A DNA stretch of 64,000 nucleotides from Clostridia bacterium (GCA_017439085.1 JAFRTU010000009.1:26584-90583); one strand, 5' to 3'. Positions 25,366-34,389 are shown, counted from the first letter of the stretch. Program-made: numbers and translations. The notes: generated from the sequence alone by a model not told the origin.

Positions 25366-26343
25366 ATGAAGATTGGAATTTACGGATACGGAAATCTCGG
25401 AAGAGGAATAGAGAATGCTATAAAACAGAATGATGATCTGGAGCTTGCAGCAGTATTCACGAGGAGAGATCCTGCCACTGTCAGCATTAATACTGAGGGA
25501 GTGCCTGTAGTAAAAGCGGATAATGTACTTGATTACAAGGACCGTATAGACGTAATGGTCATCTGCGGCGGAAGTGCAACAGACCTGCCCGTCCAGACCC
25601 CCAAACTGGCAGAACATTTCAACGTCATCGATAGCTTTGATACCCATGCAAATATACCTCTTCATTATAAAAATGTGGATGAGGCTGCCAAGGCTTCCGG
25701 ACATACTGCACTCATCTCCTGCGGATGGGATCCCGGCATGTTCTCGCTCATGCGTCTGTACGGGAACGCCGTTCTTCCCGATGGTAAGGATTATACCTTC
25801 TGGGGACCGGGAGTGAGTCAGGGGCATTCAGATGCCATAAGGCGGATCAAGGGAGTAAAGGACGCAAGACAGTATACCATTCCGGTCGAATCAGCCATGG
25901 AAAGAGTCAGGAACGGAAAGGACCCGGAACTGACCACAAGAGAAAAGCACATAAGAGACTGCTATGTCGTGGCGGAAGAAGGTGCTGATCTGGAGAGGAT
26001 CGAGAAGGAGATAAAGGAGATGCCGAACTACTTCTCGGATTATGACACAACTGTGACCTTCATCACAGCTGAGGAGATGAAGGAGAAACATTCCAGGATA
26101 AATCACGGGGGCTATGTCTTCAGATCCGGGAAGACCGGTAACGGAGAGAACAAGCATGTGATCGAATACAGGCTCGACCTCGACTCCAACCCGGAGTTCA
26201 CGTCATCGGTCATCGCTGCGTTTGCGAGAGCGGTCTACAGACTGAGCTTAAAAGGAGATCATGGATGCAAGACGGTTTTCGACATACCGCCGGTACTCCT
26301 GATGAACAGAGACAGAGAGGACTGCATAGCACATCTGCTCTAA
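25366..26343 (+). CDS. ddh: meso-Diaminopimelate D-dehydrogenase
   Basis: 325-residue NADP-dependent enzyme making meso-diaminopimelate from tetrahydrodipicolinate in one step, for lysine and peptidoglycan. The Rossmann start MKIGIYGYGNLGRGIE and phosphate-binding TRRDP are followed by the family blocks VICGGSATDLP, NVIDSFDTHANIP, ISCGWDPGMFSLMRLYG, FWGPGVSQGHSDA and the C-terminal INHGGYVFRSG. Near full match to known Ddh length (~320-330). It points to meso-DAP cross-bridges. Own terminator at 26352-26378. Confidence 0.96.
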   Translation: MKIGIYGYGNLGRGIENAIKQNDDLELAAVFTRRDPATVSINTEGVPVVKADNVLDYKDRIDVMVICGGSATDLPVQTPKLAEHFNVIDSFDTHANIPLHYKNVDEAAKASGHTALISCGWDPGMFSLMRLYGNAVLPDGKDYTFWGPGVSQGHSDAIRRIKGVKDARQYTIPVESAMERVRNGKDPELTTREKHIRDCYVVAEEGADLERIEKEIKEMPNYFSDYDTTVTFITAEEMKEKHSRINHGGYVFRSGKTGNGENKHVIEYRLDLDSNPEFTSSVIAAFARAVYRLSLKGDHGCKTVFDIPPVLLMNRDREDCIAHLL

Positions 26344-26351
26344 TAAAAACG

Positions 26352-26378
26352 ATGCCCTTCTTATATGAAGGGCATTTT
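26352..26378 (+). terminator. Terminator after ddh
   Basis: ATGCCCTTC (26352-26360) pairs with GAAGGGCAT (26367-26375), then TTTC. Confidence 0.8.
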
Positions 26379-26461
26379 CATTGTAAGAAAAGAACATAAG
26401 TGTCCTTGAAAGTCTCAGATGATATAATCTTTATATGGATTAGTTACAGGGAGATACGGAT

Positions 26462-27328
26462 ATGGAAGAAAAAAAGAAAATCAGTTCGGAAACAATCAGG
26501 GACTACCTGATGATAACACTTGCCACGCTGCTTTTGATCCTCGGGAACCACGTGTTCAAGTTCCCTAACCATTTTTCTTTCGGCGGGGTGGCAGGAATAT
26601 CCATAATCGTGAACGGACTTACGGGGATCCATACCAGCACCATAAACCTGGTGCTGAATGTGTTGCTGCTGATAATAAGCTTCTTTGTGCTTGGTAAGGA
26701 CTTCGGAGTGAAATCAATATATGCGAGCCTTCTGTTCACGTTTGGCCTCTCGATCGCCGATGCTTTATTCCCGATGGAAAAGCCAATAACTGACCAGCCC
26801 ATGCTGGAACTGATATTTGCCATAGCCGTTCCTGCAGTAGGGTCTGCGATACTGTTCAATCTCAACTCTTCGAGCGGAGGGACGGACATAATTGCCCTGA
26901 TCCTCAAAAAGTATTCCAAGGCAGATCTCGGAACCGCACTGTTCTTTGCCGATGCACTGGTTGCGGTCATTTCTTTTTTGGTATATGACGTTAAGACAGG
27001 GCTCTATTCTGTTGTCGGACTGGTCACGAAATCTCTTGTGATCGACTCCGTGATAGAAGTCATAAACAGGAGTAAATTCTTTACGATAGTTACCGATAAT
27101 CCGGAACCGATCCTTGATTATATCGAACATACTCTTGCAAAAGGCGCAACGGTCTACAAGGCAGAAGGTGCATATACAGGACAGGAGAAGACCGTGATAA
27201 TGACGGTCACAAGGAAGAACCAGGCTGTAGATCTCAGGAATTTCATAAAGCTCGCAGCACCTTCAAGTTTTATTACGATCACTACCACCAGTGAGATCAT
27301 AGGAAAGGGTTTCAAGGGAGTCGATTGA
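26462..27328 (+). CDS. YitT family membrane protein (second copy)
   Basis: 288 residues, the same length and architecture as the copy at 8576-9442: five or six hydrophobic segments (~14-180), then the DUF2179 domain (NRSKFFTIVTDNPEPILDYI...GATVYKAEGAYTGQEKTVI). Motifs FPNHFSFGGVAGISIIVNG and NSSSGGTDIIALIL correspond to the first copy's FNFPLTGFSGLAMI and NASTGGTDFV. It heads a run of nine genes with overlaps or gaps of a few bases extending to 32953. A TATAAT at 26423-26428 is a likely -10. Transport role unknown. Confidence 0.88.
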   Translation: MEEKKKISSETIRDYLMITLATLLLILGNHVFKFPNHFSFGGVAGISIIVNGLTGIHTSTINLVLNVLLLIISFFVLGKDFGVKSIYASLLFTFGLSIADALFPMEKPITDQPMLELIFAIAVPAVGSAILFNLNSSSGGTDIIALILKKYSKADLGTALFFADALVAVISFLVYDVKTGLYSVVGLVTKSLVIDSVIEVINRSKFFTIVTDNPEPILDYIEHTLAKGATVYKAEGAYTGQEKTVIMTVTRKNQAVDLRNFIKLAAPSSFITITTTSEIIGKGFKGVD

Positions 27329-28389
27329 TGAAGGTCATAAGTAGAAGAGGAGATCTTCTGCTCAGGCATATGGAAGATACCGTGGAGGACTACGAGATGA
27401 TGCACAGATGGCTCAACAAGTCCCATGTGCTTGCTGCATATTCGTATCATCCAAGTTCCATTGAAGAAGTCATGGAAAAGTATAAAAAAAGGATAAAGGG
27501 AGAGAACCATGTGATCCCTTCCTTTATTTTATATAAGGGAAAAGAAATAGGGTATATTCAGTTTTATCCGGTAACAGATGAGTATGGGTTGAGGGATAAA
27601 CAGATCCTGAACAGATATCATAAGCCTTTTGCAGCAGATATATTCATAGGGGAAGAGGATATGCAAGGGAAAGGACTCGCTCCTGAGACACTTATGATGC
27701 TTCAAGACTATCTGTTTTCGGAAAAAGACTGCGATGCTGTTCTCATCGATCCCGATATTGATAACTTGAGAGGCTTGAGGGCTTACGAGAAGGCGGGATT
27801 CAGGAGACTGACCGAGTTTACCAGAAGCGGTTCGGACAGGATGACAGTATTAATGATAAATGAAAGGAAAAATGATATGAAGGGACTTATTTTTAAAAGA
27901 AGATCGATAAGGAAATATATAGATAAACCAATCGAAAAGGAAAAGATCGAAAGGATAGTAAGGGCGGCCCAGCTGGCACCTTCCGCCATGGCTGTTTTTC
28001 CATGGGAGATAGTAGTTACGACCGATAGGGAGAAGATGAAAAAGGTCGCTGACGTTAGCCCTTACGGCAAATTCGCCAAGGATGCAGGTGCGGTATTTAT
28101 AATGTGCGGAGATCTCAGCCATTACAAGGAAGGAAGAGGCAAGGATTTCTGGGTACAGGACTGCTCGGCTGCAATAGAGAACATCCTGCTTCAGATAGTG
28201 GAGGAAGGGTTAGGCGGAGTATGGCTCGGAGTTTATCCGATCGAGGAGAGGTGCAATGATCTGAGGAAGATATTCAATATTCCTGAGGACATAATCCCTC
28301 TTGGGACGATAGTCTGCGGATACAGCGATGAGGAAAATGTTGCCAAGGACAGGTTCTTCCCGGAAAAGGTGCACTACGAGGAATACTGA
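27328..28389 (+). CDS. GNAT acetyltransferase fused to a nitroreductase-family domain
   Basis: One uninterrupted frame of 353 residues. Residues 1-183 are a GNAT domain of the aminoglycoside-6'-acetyltransferase/siderophore-acetylase type (LLRHMEDTVEDYEMMHRWLN, FIGEEDMQGKGLAPETL, YEKAGFRRL). Residues 184-353 are a compact FMN nitroreductase domain (MKGLIFKRRSIRKY, AAQLAPSAMAVFPWEIVV, CSAAIENILLQIVEEGLGGVWLGVYP). The junction has GAAAGGA (27862-27868) eight bases before an in-frame ATG (27877), exactly where a free nitroreductase would start, so a separate second product is possible. The GNAT start overlaps the yitT stop (TGATG). Acceptor and electron acceptor unknown. Confidence 0.82.
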   Translation: MKVISRRGDLLLRHMEDTVEDYEMMHRWLNKSHVLAAYSYHPSSIEEVMEKYKKRIKGENHVIPSFILYKGKEIGYIQFYPVTDEYGLRDKQILNRYHKPFAADIFIGEEDMQGKGLAPETLMMLQDYLFSEKDCDAVLIDPDIDNLRGLRAYEKAGFRRLTEFTRSGSDRMTVLMINERKNDMKGLIFKRRSIRKYIDKPIEKEKIERIVRAAQLAPSAMAVFPWEIVVTTDREKMKKVADVSPYGKFAKDAGAVFIMCGDLSHYKEGRGKDFWVQDCSAAIENILLQIVEEGLGGVWLGVYPIEERCNDLRKIFNIPEDIIPLGTIVCGYSDEENVAKDRFFPEKVHYEEY

Positions 28390-29036
28390 TGATCAGAAAC
28401 ATACTATTCGATCTAGACGGGACATTAACCGATTCGAAGGAAGGAATAATAAAGAGTGCTCAGTATGCTCTTGAAAAACTCGGGATTGAACCGCCTGCAT
28501 TCAGTGAAATGTTCTGGGTGATCGGGCCGCCGATAAGACAGTCTTTTTCTGAAAAGTTCTCTCTTGATGAGGAAACTGCGTTTAGGGGATTAAAGTTCTA
28601 TCAGGAGCGGTTCGGAGACGTGGGTTATCTGGAAAACGAAGTATATGAAGGCGTTCCCGAGATGCTCAAAATCCTTAAGGATAAAGGATACCGGTTATTT
28701 ATCACGACATCGAAGCCTACAGTTTATACGGAGGCCATTCTTAAGCACTTCGGACTCTATGATCTCTTTGAATTCGTGTCAGGAAGCGATCTTGATGGAA
28801 CAAGAGGAACAAAAGCTGAGGTTATAAGGACCGTAATGGATAAACATGGTCTTAAAGAAAGCGAGACCGTCATAATCGGAGACAGAAAACACGATATCAT
28901 AGGAGGAAAGGAAGCCGGTATATTCACCATTGGGGTGAGATATGGATATGCTGACAAAGGGGAACTGGAGTCTGCGGGAGCAGACTGGATAGCCAAGACT
29001 CCCATGGATATTGTAAGAATAGTGGAGGAATCATGA
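28389..29036 (+). CDS. HAD family hydrolase, phosphoglycolate phosphatase-like
   Basis: 215 residues: NILFDLDGTLTDSKEGI (nucleophile Asp), a helical C1 cap, TTSKPTVY (motif II), the Lys in TRGTKAEVI (motif III) and VIIGDRKHDIIGGKEAG (motif IV, two aspartates). The cap pattern with WVIGPPIRQSF resembles Gph/PpaX-type enzymes. Start overlaps the previous stop, and its own end overlaps the next gene by 4 bases. Confidence 0.87.
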   Translation: MIRNILFDLDGTLTDSKEGIIKSAQYALEKLGIEPPAFSEMFWVIGPPIRQSFSEKFSLDEETAFRGLKFYQERFGDVGYLENEVYEGVPEMLKILKDKGYRLFITTSKPTVYTEAILKHFGLYDLFEFVSGSDLDGTRGTKAEVIRTVMDKHGLKESETVIIGDRKHDIIGGKEAGIFTIGVRYGYADKGELESAGADWIAKTPMDIVRIVEES

Positions 29037-29794
29037 AAAAAAGCATCTACAATACGCTCGTTTATGCCCACAGAGGAGCTTCGGGTTATATGCCTGAGAA
29101 CACCATGGCCAGTTTTGAATTGGCAGCTGAGATGGGAGCTGACGGGATAGAACTTGACATCCAGCTTTCAAAGGACGGGAAGATAGTAGTCTGTCATGAT
29201 TATAAGATAGACAGGACGAGCAACGGGAATGGATACGTAAAGGACATGACATATGAAGAACTCAGGAGGTTCAATTATGCCAACGGAAAAGAAGGAACTT
29301 ATGAAATCCCGCTCCTGGAGGAAGTACTGGAGCTTATAAAGAAAAAAGACATGATACTCAACATTGAGATCAAGAACGACGCGTATATCCCATATGAAGG
29401 AATAGAAGAGAAGACGGTAAAGCTGGTAAGGGATATGGGAGTCGGTGAGAATATAATCTATTCTTCCTTCTATCATCAGTCTTTAAGGCGACTGAAGTTC
29501 ACGGATCCTTCCGCCAGAATAGCGATCCTTTATGAAGCCGGACTGTATGAACCATGGAACTATGGCAAACAACTCGGAGTCTGTGCCCTGCATCCGCATA
29601 AGAGCTCCGTATATGAACCTTTTATGCTGGATTATTCCCATAAGGAGAAGCTCCTAGTGAACACATGGACAGTCAATGACGAAAAAGAGATGAGGGTGCT
29701 TACAAGGAGAGGAGTTGACGGACTCATAACCAACTATCCCGATGTTGCGCTAAAAGTCGTGAAAGAAGAGAACATTCTGAAGATAGAGGATTAG
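29033..29794 (+). CDS. Glycerophosphodiester phosphodiesterase
   Basis: 253-residue GDPD-family TIM barrel. The catalytic pair lies in VYAHRGASGYMPENT (His, Arg, Glu) and the second His in VCHDYKIDRTSNG; metal ligands are in GIELDIQLSKDG. The C-terminal WTVNDEKEMRVLTRRGVDGLITNYPD is diagnostic. No signal peptide, so cytoplasmic cleavage of deacylated phospholipids to glycerol-3-phosphate plus alcohol. Overlaps the HAD gene by four bases. Confidence 0.92.
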   Translation: MKKSIYNTLVYAHRGASGYMPENTMASFELAAEMGADGIELDIQLSKDGKIVVCHDYKIDRTSNGNGYVKDMTYEELRRFNYANGKEGTYEIPLLEEVLELIKKKDMILNIEIKNDAYIPYEGIEEKTVKLVRDMGVGENIIYSSFYHQSLRRLKFTDPSARIAILYEAGLYEPWNYGKQLGVCALHPHKSSVYEPFMLDYSHKEKLLVNTWTVNDEKEMRVLTRRGVDGLITNYPDVALKVVKEENILKIED

Positions 29795-29797
29795 GAA

Positions 29798-30355
29798 ATG
29801 AGACCAAACAGAGAACAGGCAGAAGCGCTGCTTAGGAAGTACGTTAAAACGGAAAGCCAGATAATCCATGCAAAGAGCGTGGAAAGCGCAATGAGATTTT
29901 TTGCTGGAATATACGGTGAAGACAAGGAATTCTGGGGCATCTGCGGGCTGCTTCATGACATAGATTACGATCTGTTCCCTGAGGAGCACTGCATAAAAGC
30001 TAAAGATATCCTTGAGTCAGAGGATATCGATTCCGACATCATACATGCAGTCCAGAGCCATGGATATGGTATCTGTTGCGACATAGAACCCATGAACCTT
30101 ATGGAGAAGACCCTGTTCGCAGTGGATGAGCTTACGGGACTCATTTCCGCAACAGCTATAATGAGACCATCCAGGAGTGTCATGGATCTTGAGACGAAGT
30201 CTGTAAAAAAGAAGTTCAAGGACAAACGCTTTGCAGCAAAAATAGACCGAAGCACCATTGAGAGAGGCGCTGAAATGATGGGGATCTCTCTTGATGAACT
30301 GATAGAGAATACCATCCTCGGAATGAGAGAGGTGCATGAGGAACTGAACCTCTGA
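29798..30355 (+). CDS. HD-domain hydrolase
   Basis: 185 residues. The HD metal ligands are HAKSVESAMRF (first His), CGLLHDIDYDLFPEEHCIKA (His-Asp) and a later VDELTGL Asp; the HDIG-like order H...HD...D is intact. The C-terminal ~60 residues are basic and helical. Matches a group annotated as HD hydrolases found next to nucleic-acid or phosphodiester genes in Clostridia. Three bases from GDPD and 2 from the methyltransferase. Substrate unknown; nucleotide phosphohydrolase is the family default. Confidence 0.78.
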   Translation: MRPNREQAEALLRKYVKTESQIIHAKSVESAMRFFAGIYGEDKEFWGICGLLHDIDYDLFPEEHCIKAKDILESEDIDSDIIHAVQSHGYGICCDIEPMNLMEKTLFAVDELTGLISATAIMRPSRSVMDLETKSVKKKFKDKRFAAKIDRSTIERGAEMMGISLDELIENTILGMREVHEELNL

Positions 30356-30357
30356 AT

Positions 30358-31017
30358 ATGACCGGGGATCCTGAACATATGGAAAACAGATTCACTTACG
30401 AAAAAGAAGGAATGCAGCTGTCTTTTGTAACAGAAGACAGCCTTTTCTCGCCAAGACATGCCGATCTGGGTACTGAGTCTATGCTTAGCCTGGCAGAAGC
30501 CGGAGAAGAAGACATAATACTGGATCTCGGGTGCGGATACGGATTTGCAGGAGTGTTCTGTTACAGAAAGTTTTCTCCGGCAAAACTGGTATTTACTGAT
30601 GTTGACGAGCTTGCGGTCAGATATGCAGAGAAGAACGCACTTATGAATGGTGTTGAAAGGGCTGAGTTCTATGTCGGAGATTCCCTGTCTGCTATCCCTG
30701 CGGACCTGGAGTTCAGCATGATCCTTTCCAATCCTCCCTATCATACCGATTTCAGTATCGCAAAGAGATTCATATCGGGAAGTTTTCAAAGGCTTAAGAC
30801 CGGGGGAAGGCTCTTAATGGTGACAAAGAGAAGGGAATGGTATGAGAACAGGCTCAGGACAGTTTTCGGAGGAGTTAAGGTAAGAGAAGCTGAGGACTAT
30901 TATGTCTTCATTGCCGAAAAGAGGGAAAAGAGACCGGAAAGACCGGCAGAAAAAACGATGTCAAAGAAGCTTCAGAGGAAATATGGGAAGAGTGCTGTTC
31001 ACAAGAAGAATAAATGA
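30358..31017 (+). CDS. RsmC-like class I SAM-dependent methyltransferase
   Basis: 219 residues. SAM-binding motif I is ILDLGCGYGFAGVF, motif II LVFTDVDELAV, and the catalytic SNPPYHTD is the N6-adenine/N2-guanine type, as in RsmC/RlmG. The N-terminus (FTYEKEGMQLSFVTEDSLFSPRHADLGTESML) is the single-domain Firmicutes form. The last ~35 residues form a basic tail (KKLQRKYGKSAVHKKNK) suited to RNA binding. rRNA guanine methylation is the likely role, inferred from NPPY and family. An alternative start is ATG 30379. Confidence 0.82.
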   Translation: MTGDPEHMENRFTYEKEGMQLSFVTEDSLFSPRHADLGTESMLSLAEAGEEDIILDLGCGYGFAGVFCYRKFSPAKLVFTDVDELAVRYAEKNALMNGVERAEFYVGDSLSAIPADLEFSMILSNPPYHTDFSIAKRFISGSFQRLKTGGRLLMVTKRREWYENRLRTVFGGVKVREAEDYYVFIAEKREKRPERPAEKTMSKKLQRKYGKSAVHKKNK

Positions 31018-31894
31018 CTGGAAAGACTGGAGCGGTATCTTTACCGATACGGAAGCTTTCTATCCTCTGGCAGAAGCGATATTCATGAAGACCGGTATAC
31101 CTTTTTCCGGGCTCACAGGACTTGCTCCCGGAACGAATGCGGTTTTCAGATCCGGAGACTATGTAATAAAAATATTCGCTCCTCCGGAATCCGGAATAAC
31201 AGGCTCAAATGATGGAGAGAGGGAAATAAGGCTCATGGAGGCCGCAGGAAGAAAAGGCATATCAGTGCCGAAGATCATATCCCGCGGGACGGTAAATGAC
31301 CTGTATGATTTCAATTATTACATCATGTCCTATATTGAAGGGACAATGCTGGGGGATCTGTATGATGCTGAAAAGAGCATGGACAAGGGGATCATAAGAG
31401 AACTTCATGATCTGGTGATCACTTTGAGACAGATAGGCTTTGAGGAATGCGACAGGCTTGATCCTGTACAAGCAGCCGTTGAGAATGAAAGGCTGGACTT
31501 ACTGTCTCCGGAGCTCAGAAAAAGCTTTATTCTCGGTACGACAGAGCGTCTCAGTGAAGAGTACGTATGCTGTCACGGAGACCTGACCGGGGAGAACATT
31601 ATAGTGGGAAAGAACGGTATATCGCTGCTGGATTTCGGGGATGCGATTGCTGCTCCCCGATATTATGAATATCCCTCGCTCTTCATCGAAGGTCTGAGAG
31701 CAGACAGAGACGCATGCAGATATATGGCTTCTCTTCTCGGAGAGAGGGACATCCTTAAAGCCATCACGAGTGCATTCTGTCTTCATGAATTTGCTCCGGA
31801 TCTTCTAAAGACACTTTGCAGGAAAACAGGGAGTGATATATCAGGACTCAGATCCATTGAGGACGTGAGTCATCTTTTGGAGGCTATTCTATGA
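30983..31894 (+). CDS. APH-family phosphotransferase
   Basis: 303 residues with a protein-kinase-like fold: GTNAVFRSGDYVIKIFAPP (nucleotide loop and Lys), YYIMSYIEGTMLGDLY (hinge), CCHGDLTGENIIV (catalytic loop, Asp and Asn) and SLLDFGDAIAAP (metal-binding DFG). Related to aminoglycoside/choline/homoserine kinases; the substrate cannot be told. It is embedded in a housekeeping operon, which argues against a resistance cassette. Start uncertain: ATG 30983 with AGAGG close upstream overlaps the methyltransferase by 35 bases; GTG 30992 is an alternative. Ends overlapping ybaK by four bases. Confidence 0.78.
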   Translation: MGRVLFTRRINDWKDWSGIFTDTEAFYPLAEAIFMKTGIPFSGLTGLAPGTNAVFRSGDYVIKIFAPPESGITGSNDGEREIRLMEAAGRKGISVPKIISRGTVNDLYDFNYYIMSYIEGTMLGDLYDAEKSMDKGIIRELHDLVITLRQIGFEECDRLDPVQAAVENERLDLLSPELRKSFILGTTERLSEEYVCCHGDLTGENIIVGKNGISLLDFGDAIAAPRYYEYPSLFIEGLRADRDACRYMASLLGERDILKAITSAFCLHEFAPDLLKTLCRKTGSDISGLRSIEDVSHLLEAIL

Positions 31895-32376
31895 AGGACA
31901 GGATCAGCAAGACCAATGCCATGAGGATACTTGATTCTGCAAAGGTGAAATATGTCGTTCATGAGTATCCCCATGAAGATACTGCTGTTCCGGGAGATGA
32001 GGTCGCACGACTTGTCGGAGCGGATCCCGACAGAGTGTTCAAGACCCTGGTGACAAGGGGAAGCTCGGGAGAGATATTCGTTTTCATAGTGCCCGTAAGG
32101 GAAGAACTGGATCTCAAAAAGGCAGCAAAGTATTCAGGAGAAAAGGCCATAAGCATGGTCAGGGTATCAGAACTTCTGAATCTTACAGGATATATAAGGG
32201 GAGGATGCACAGCGATAGGGATGAAGAAGGATTACCCGGTATTTCTGGAGGAGACCGCATCCCTGTTTGAAAGCATTTTTGTAAGCGGAGGAAAGATAGG
32301 GCTTCAGATCGAACTCGATCCGGAAGACCTTCTAAGGACTGCATCGGGCAGATATGCCGATCTCATTACGGACTGA
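31891..32376 (+). CDS. ybaK: YbaK/EbsC family Cys-tRNA(Pro)/Cys-tRNA(Cys) deacylase
   Basis: 161 residues, trans-editing enzyme that hydrolyses mischarged Cys-tRNA-Pro. Family features are the N-terminal KTNAMRILD, YPHEDTAVPGDEVARLVG, VFKTLVTRG with the substrate Lys (as in the K-T-L of YbaK), VPVREELDLKKAAK, GYIRGGCTAIGMKKDYPVFLEE and the late G-x-x-G-x-Q-I-x-L pattern. Overlaps the phosphotransferase stop (ATGA). Well supported. Confidence 0.92.
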   Translation: MKDRISKTNAMRILDSAKVKYVVHEYPHEDTAVPGDEVARLVGADPDRVFKTLVTRGSSGEIFVFIVPVREELDLKKAAKYSGEKAISMVRVSELLNLTGYIRGGCTAIGMKKDYPVFLEETASLFESIFVSGGKIGLQIELDPEDLLRTASGRYADLITD

Positions 32377-32377
32377 T

Positions 32378-32953
32378 ATGGACAGTATACCGATCATTTA
32401 TACAGAAAGGCTTATATTAAGGCCTTGGATGGAATCAGACCTTGAGGATATGTATGAGTATTCATGCGATGAGAGAGTCGGACCCTATGCAGGTTGGGCT
32501 GCTCATAAGAGCATCCTTGAGGCTAAACAGGCACTTGCCAGGCTAATGAATGACAGGATGACTGAATCCAGGGCGATAGTGCTGAAGAGCGAAGGAAGGG
32601 CAATCGGGAATATTGGCATCCATAACAGATCTCCCAGAAGACCAAGATGGGGCAGGGTAGAAAGAGAGCTTGGTTATGTCTTGAATCCCAGATACTGGGG
32701 AAATGAGTACGCTCCGGAGGCTGCCAGAGCAGTAATGAACTATTGTTTTGCGGTAAAGAAGGTGGATACCCTCTGGTGCGGACACTACGAGTTCAACGAA
32801 AATTCCAGAAAAGTGATAGAAAAACTTGGTTTCAAACTGGAGATAAAGAGGCAGGAGATGCTGTTCCACATGGATGACAGAGTGGAGAACGCATACTATT
32901 ATAAAATGGACAGAAGGGAATACATATCCCTATACAGAAACGGAAAGATATGA
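32378..32953 (+). CDS. GNAT N-acetyltransferase (RimJ/RimL type)
   Basis: 191 residues: TERLILRPWMESDLEDMYEYSCDE opening, NIGIHNR beta strand, RELGYVLNPRYWGNEYAPEAARAVMNYCF (acetyl-CoA-binding region) and YEFNENSRKVIEKLGFKLE. RimJ/L-like enzymes acetylate ribosomal proteins or small amines; the target is unknown here. ATG 32378 is one base after the ybaK stop. Last gene of the nine-gene run, terminated at 32953-32980. Confidence 0.86.
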   Translation: MDSIPIIYTERLILRPWMESDLEDMYEYSCDERVGPYAGWAAHKSILEAKQALARLMNDRMTESRAIVLKSEGRAIGNIGIHNRSPRRPRWGRVERELGYVLNPRYWGNEYAPEAARAVMNYCFAVKKVDTLWCGHYEFNENSRKVIEKLGFKLEIKRQEMLFHMDDRVENAYYYKMDRREYISLYRNGKI

Positions 32954-32980
32954 AAAAAGATGCCTACGGCATCTTTTTTT
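32953..32980 (+). terminator. Terminator of the nine-gene run
   Basis: AAAAAAGATGCC (32953-32964) pairs with GGCATCTTTTTT (32968-32979) across a 3-base loop. Confidence 0.9.
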
Positions 32981-33044
32981 ACTGCACGAACCGGTCTTTT
33001 GGCCAGTATCTCATTTAATTAAATATTGATATAAGGGGAAGGAA

Positions 33045-34373
33045 TCATTTGTCACTTTCCTTTATATCTTTCTTCCATTTTCTTATTATTTCAAGCCGCT
33101 CCTTGTATTTCTTCTCGAGCCCCTGTTCGGTCGGGTCGTAATAGACAGTTCCTTCAAGGGAATCAGGCAGGCACTGCAGGTCTGCTATCTTTTCCTTGAA
33201 ATCATGAGCATACTTGTAGCCTTTTCCGTAATCCAGGTCCTTCATGAGCTGAGTGGGGGCATTCCTTATCTGGAGCGGTACCGGCTCCGCCAGCTGTTCA
33301 AGAGCGTCCTTCTTTGCCTTCTCATAGCCTACGTAGAGTGCGTTTGATTTCGGAGACAGGGCCATGTGGACTACTGCCTGTGCCAGTATGACATTGCACT
33401 CAGGTACTCCGATATAGTGGCATGCATTATATGCCGCAACGGCCATCTCGAGAGCTCTCGGATCAGCAAGCCCTATATCCTCGCTGGAAAAACGTATGAC
33501 TCTTCTTGCAATGTATAACGGATCTTCACCTGCCTCCAGCATTCTGGCAAGCCAGTATAAGGCTGCGTCCGGATCAGAGTTCCTCATGGATTTATGCAGA
33601 GCGGATATGAGATTGTAGTGTTCTTCTCCGTTTCTGTCATAGAGGAGAGATTTCTTTGAGATGCACTGTTCGATGATATCTTTTGTCACTTTGATATCAG
33701 TTTCGCTGTATTCGCCATTCAGGATAACCATCTCGAGAGTAGAAAGTGCGGTTCTGGCGTCCCCGTTAGAAAACACGGCTATCATTTCAAGCATGTCTTC
33801 ATCTATGTCCACATTGTAATTGCCAAAGCCGTTGGGACTCGTAATGGCATTTTTGAGCAGCGTCTTTATGTTATCAGTCGTAAGAGCGTGAAGTAGGAAC
33901 ACTTTGCATCTGGACAGAAGAGCGTTATTGACCTCAAAAGATGGATTCTCTGTAGTGGCGCCGATGAGAATGATGCTTCCTTTTTCGACATAGGGAAGAA
34001 AGGCATCCTGCTGTGCCTTGTTGAACCTGTGTATCTCATCCACGAAGACAATGGTCCTCTCGCCGAACCGCTGGTTATCCTCGGCCTGCTGCATGACGGA
34101 CCGTATGTCCTTGATGCTGCTGTTGACTGCTGAAAAATCAACGAACTTGGACTTCGTCGTGTTGGCGATTATCCTGGCGAGAGTCGTCTTGCCGACACCC
34201 GGAGGGCCCCAGAAGATCATGGAGGATAATGCGTCCGTTTCAATGATCCTTCTGAGCACTTTTCCCTGGCCTACAAGATGCTCCTGCCCGACGAATTCTT
34301 CAAGTGTAGAGGGCCTCAGTCTGGCTGCCAGAGGTTCAAATCTGTTTTGTGAAAACAATGTCTGCTGTTCCAT
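33045..34373 (-). CDS. rarA: Replication-associated recombination protein A (AAA+ ATPase)
   Basis: 442 residues; acts at stalled replication forks. An N-terminal RPSTLEEFVGQEHLVG block precedes Walker A FWGPPGVGKTTLA, sensor/Walker B TIVFVDEIHRFNKAQQD, GATTENPSFEVN and SRCKVF; the C-terminal tetramerisation region has LYDRNGEEHYNLISALHKSMRNSDPDAALYW and the family-specific YKYAHDF. The ATG at 34373 (MEQQTLFSQ) follows GAGG; the frame is open 47 codons further, through the promoter. Divergent from pepD. Confidence 0.95.
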   Translation of the reverse strand: MEQQTLFSQNRFEPLAARLRPSTLEEFVGQEHLVGQGKVLRRIIETDALSSMIFWGPPGVGKTTLARIIANTTKSKFVDFSAVNSSIKDIRSVMQQAEDNQRFGERTIVFVDEIHRFNKAQQDAFLPYVEKGSIILIGATTENPSFEVNNALLSRCKVFLLHALTTDNIKTLLKNAITSPNGFGNYNVDIDEDMLEMIAVFSNGDARTALSTLEMVILNGEYSETDIKVTKDIIEQCISKKSLLYDRNGEEHYNLISALHKSMRNSDPDAALYWLARMLEAGEDPLYIARRVIRFSSEDIGLADPRALEMAVAAYNACHYIGVPECNVILAQAVVHMALSPKSNALYVGYEKAKKDALEQLAEPVPLQIRNAPTQLMKDLDYGKGYKYAHDFKEKIADLQCLPDSLEGTVYYDPTEQGLEKKYKERLEIIRKWKKDIKESDK

Positions 34374-34389
34374 ATCGATCCTCGGTTTT

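Noticed and set aside
30983..31894. Aminoglycoside-resistance kinase
   Set aside because: The APH fold alone is not specific, and the gene is embedded in a housekeeping operon without transfer signs.
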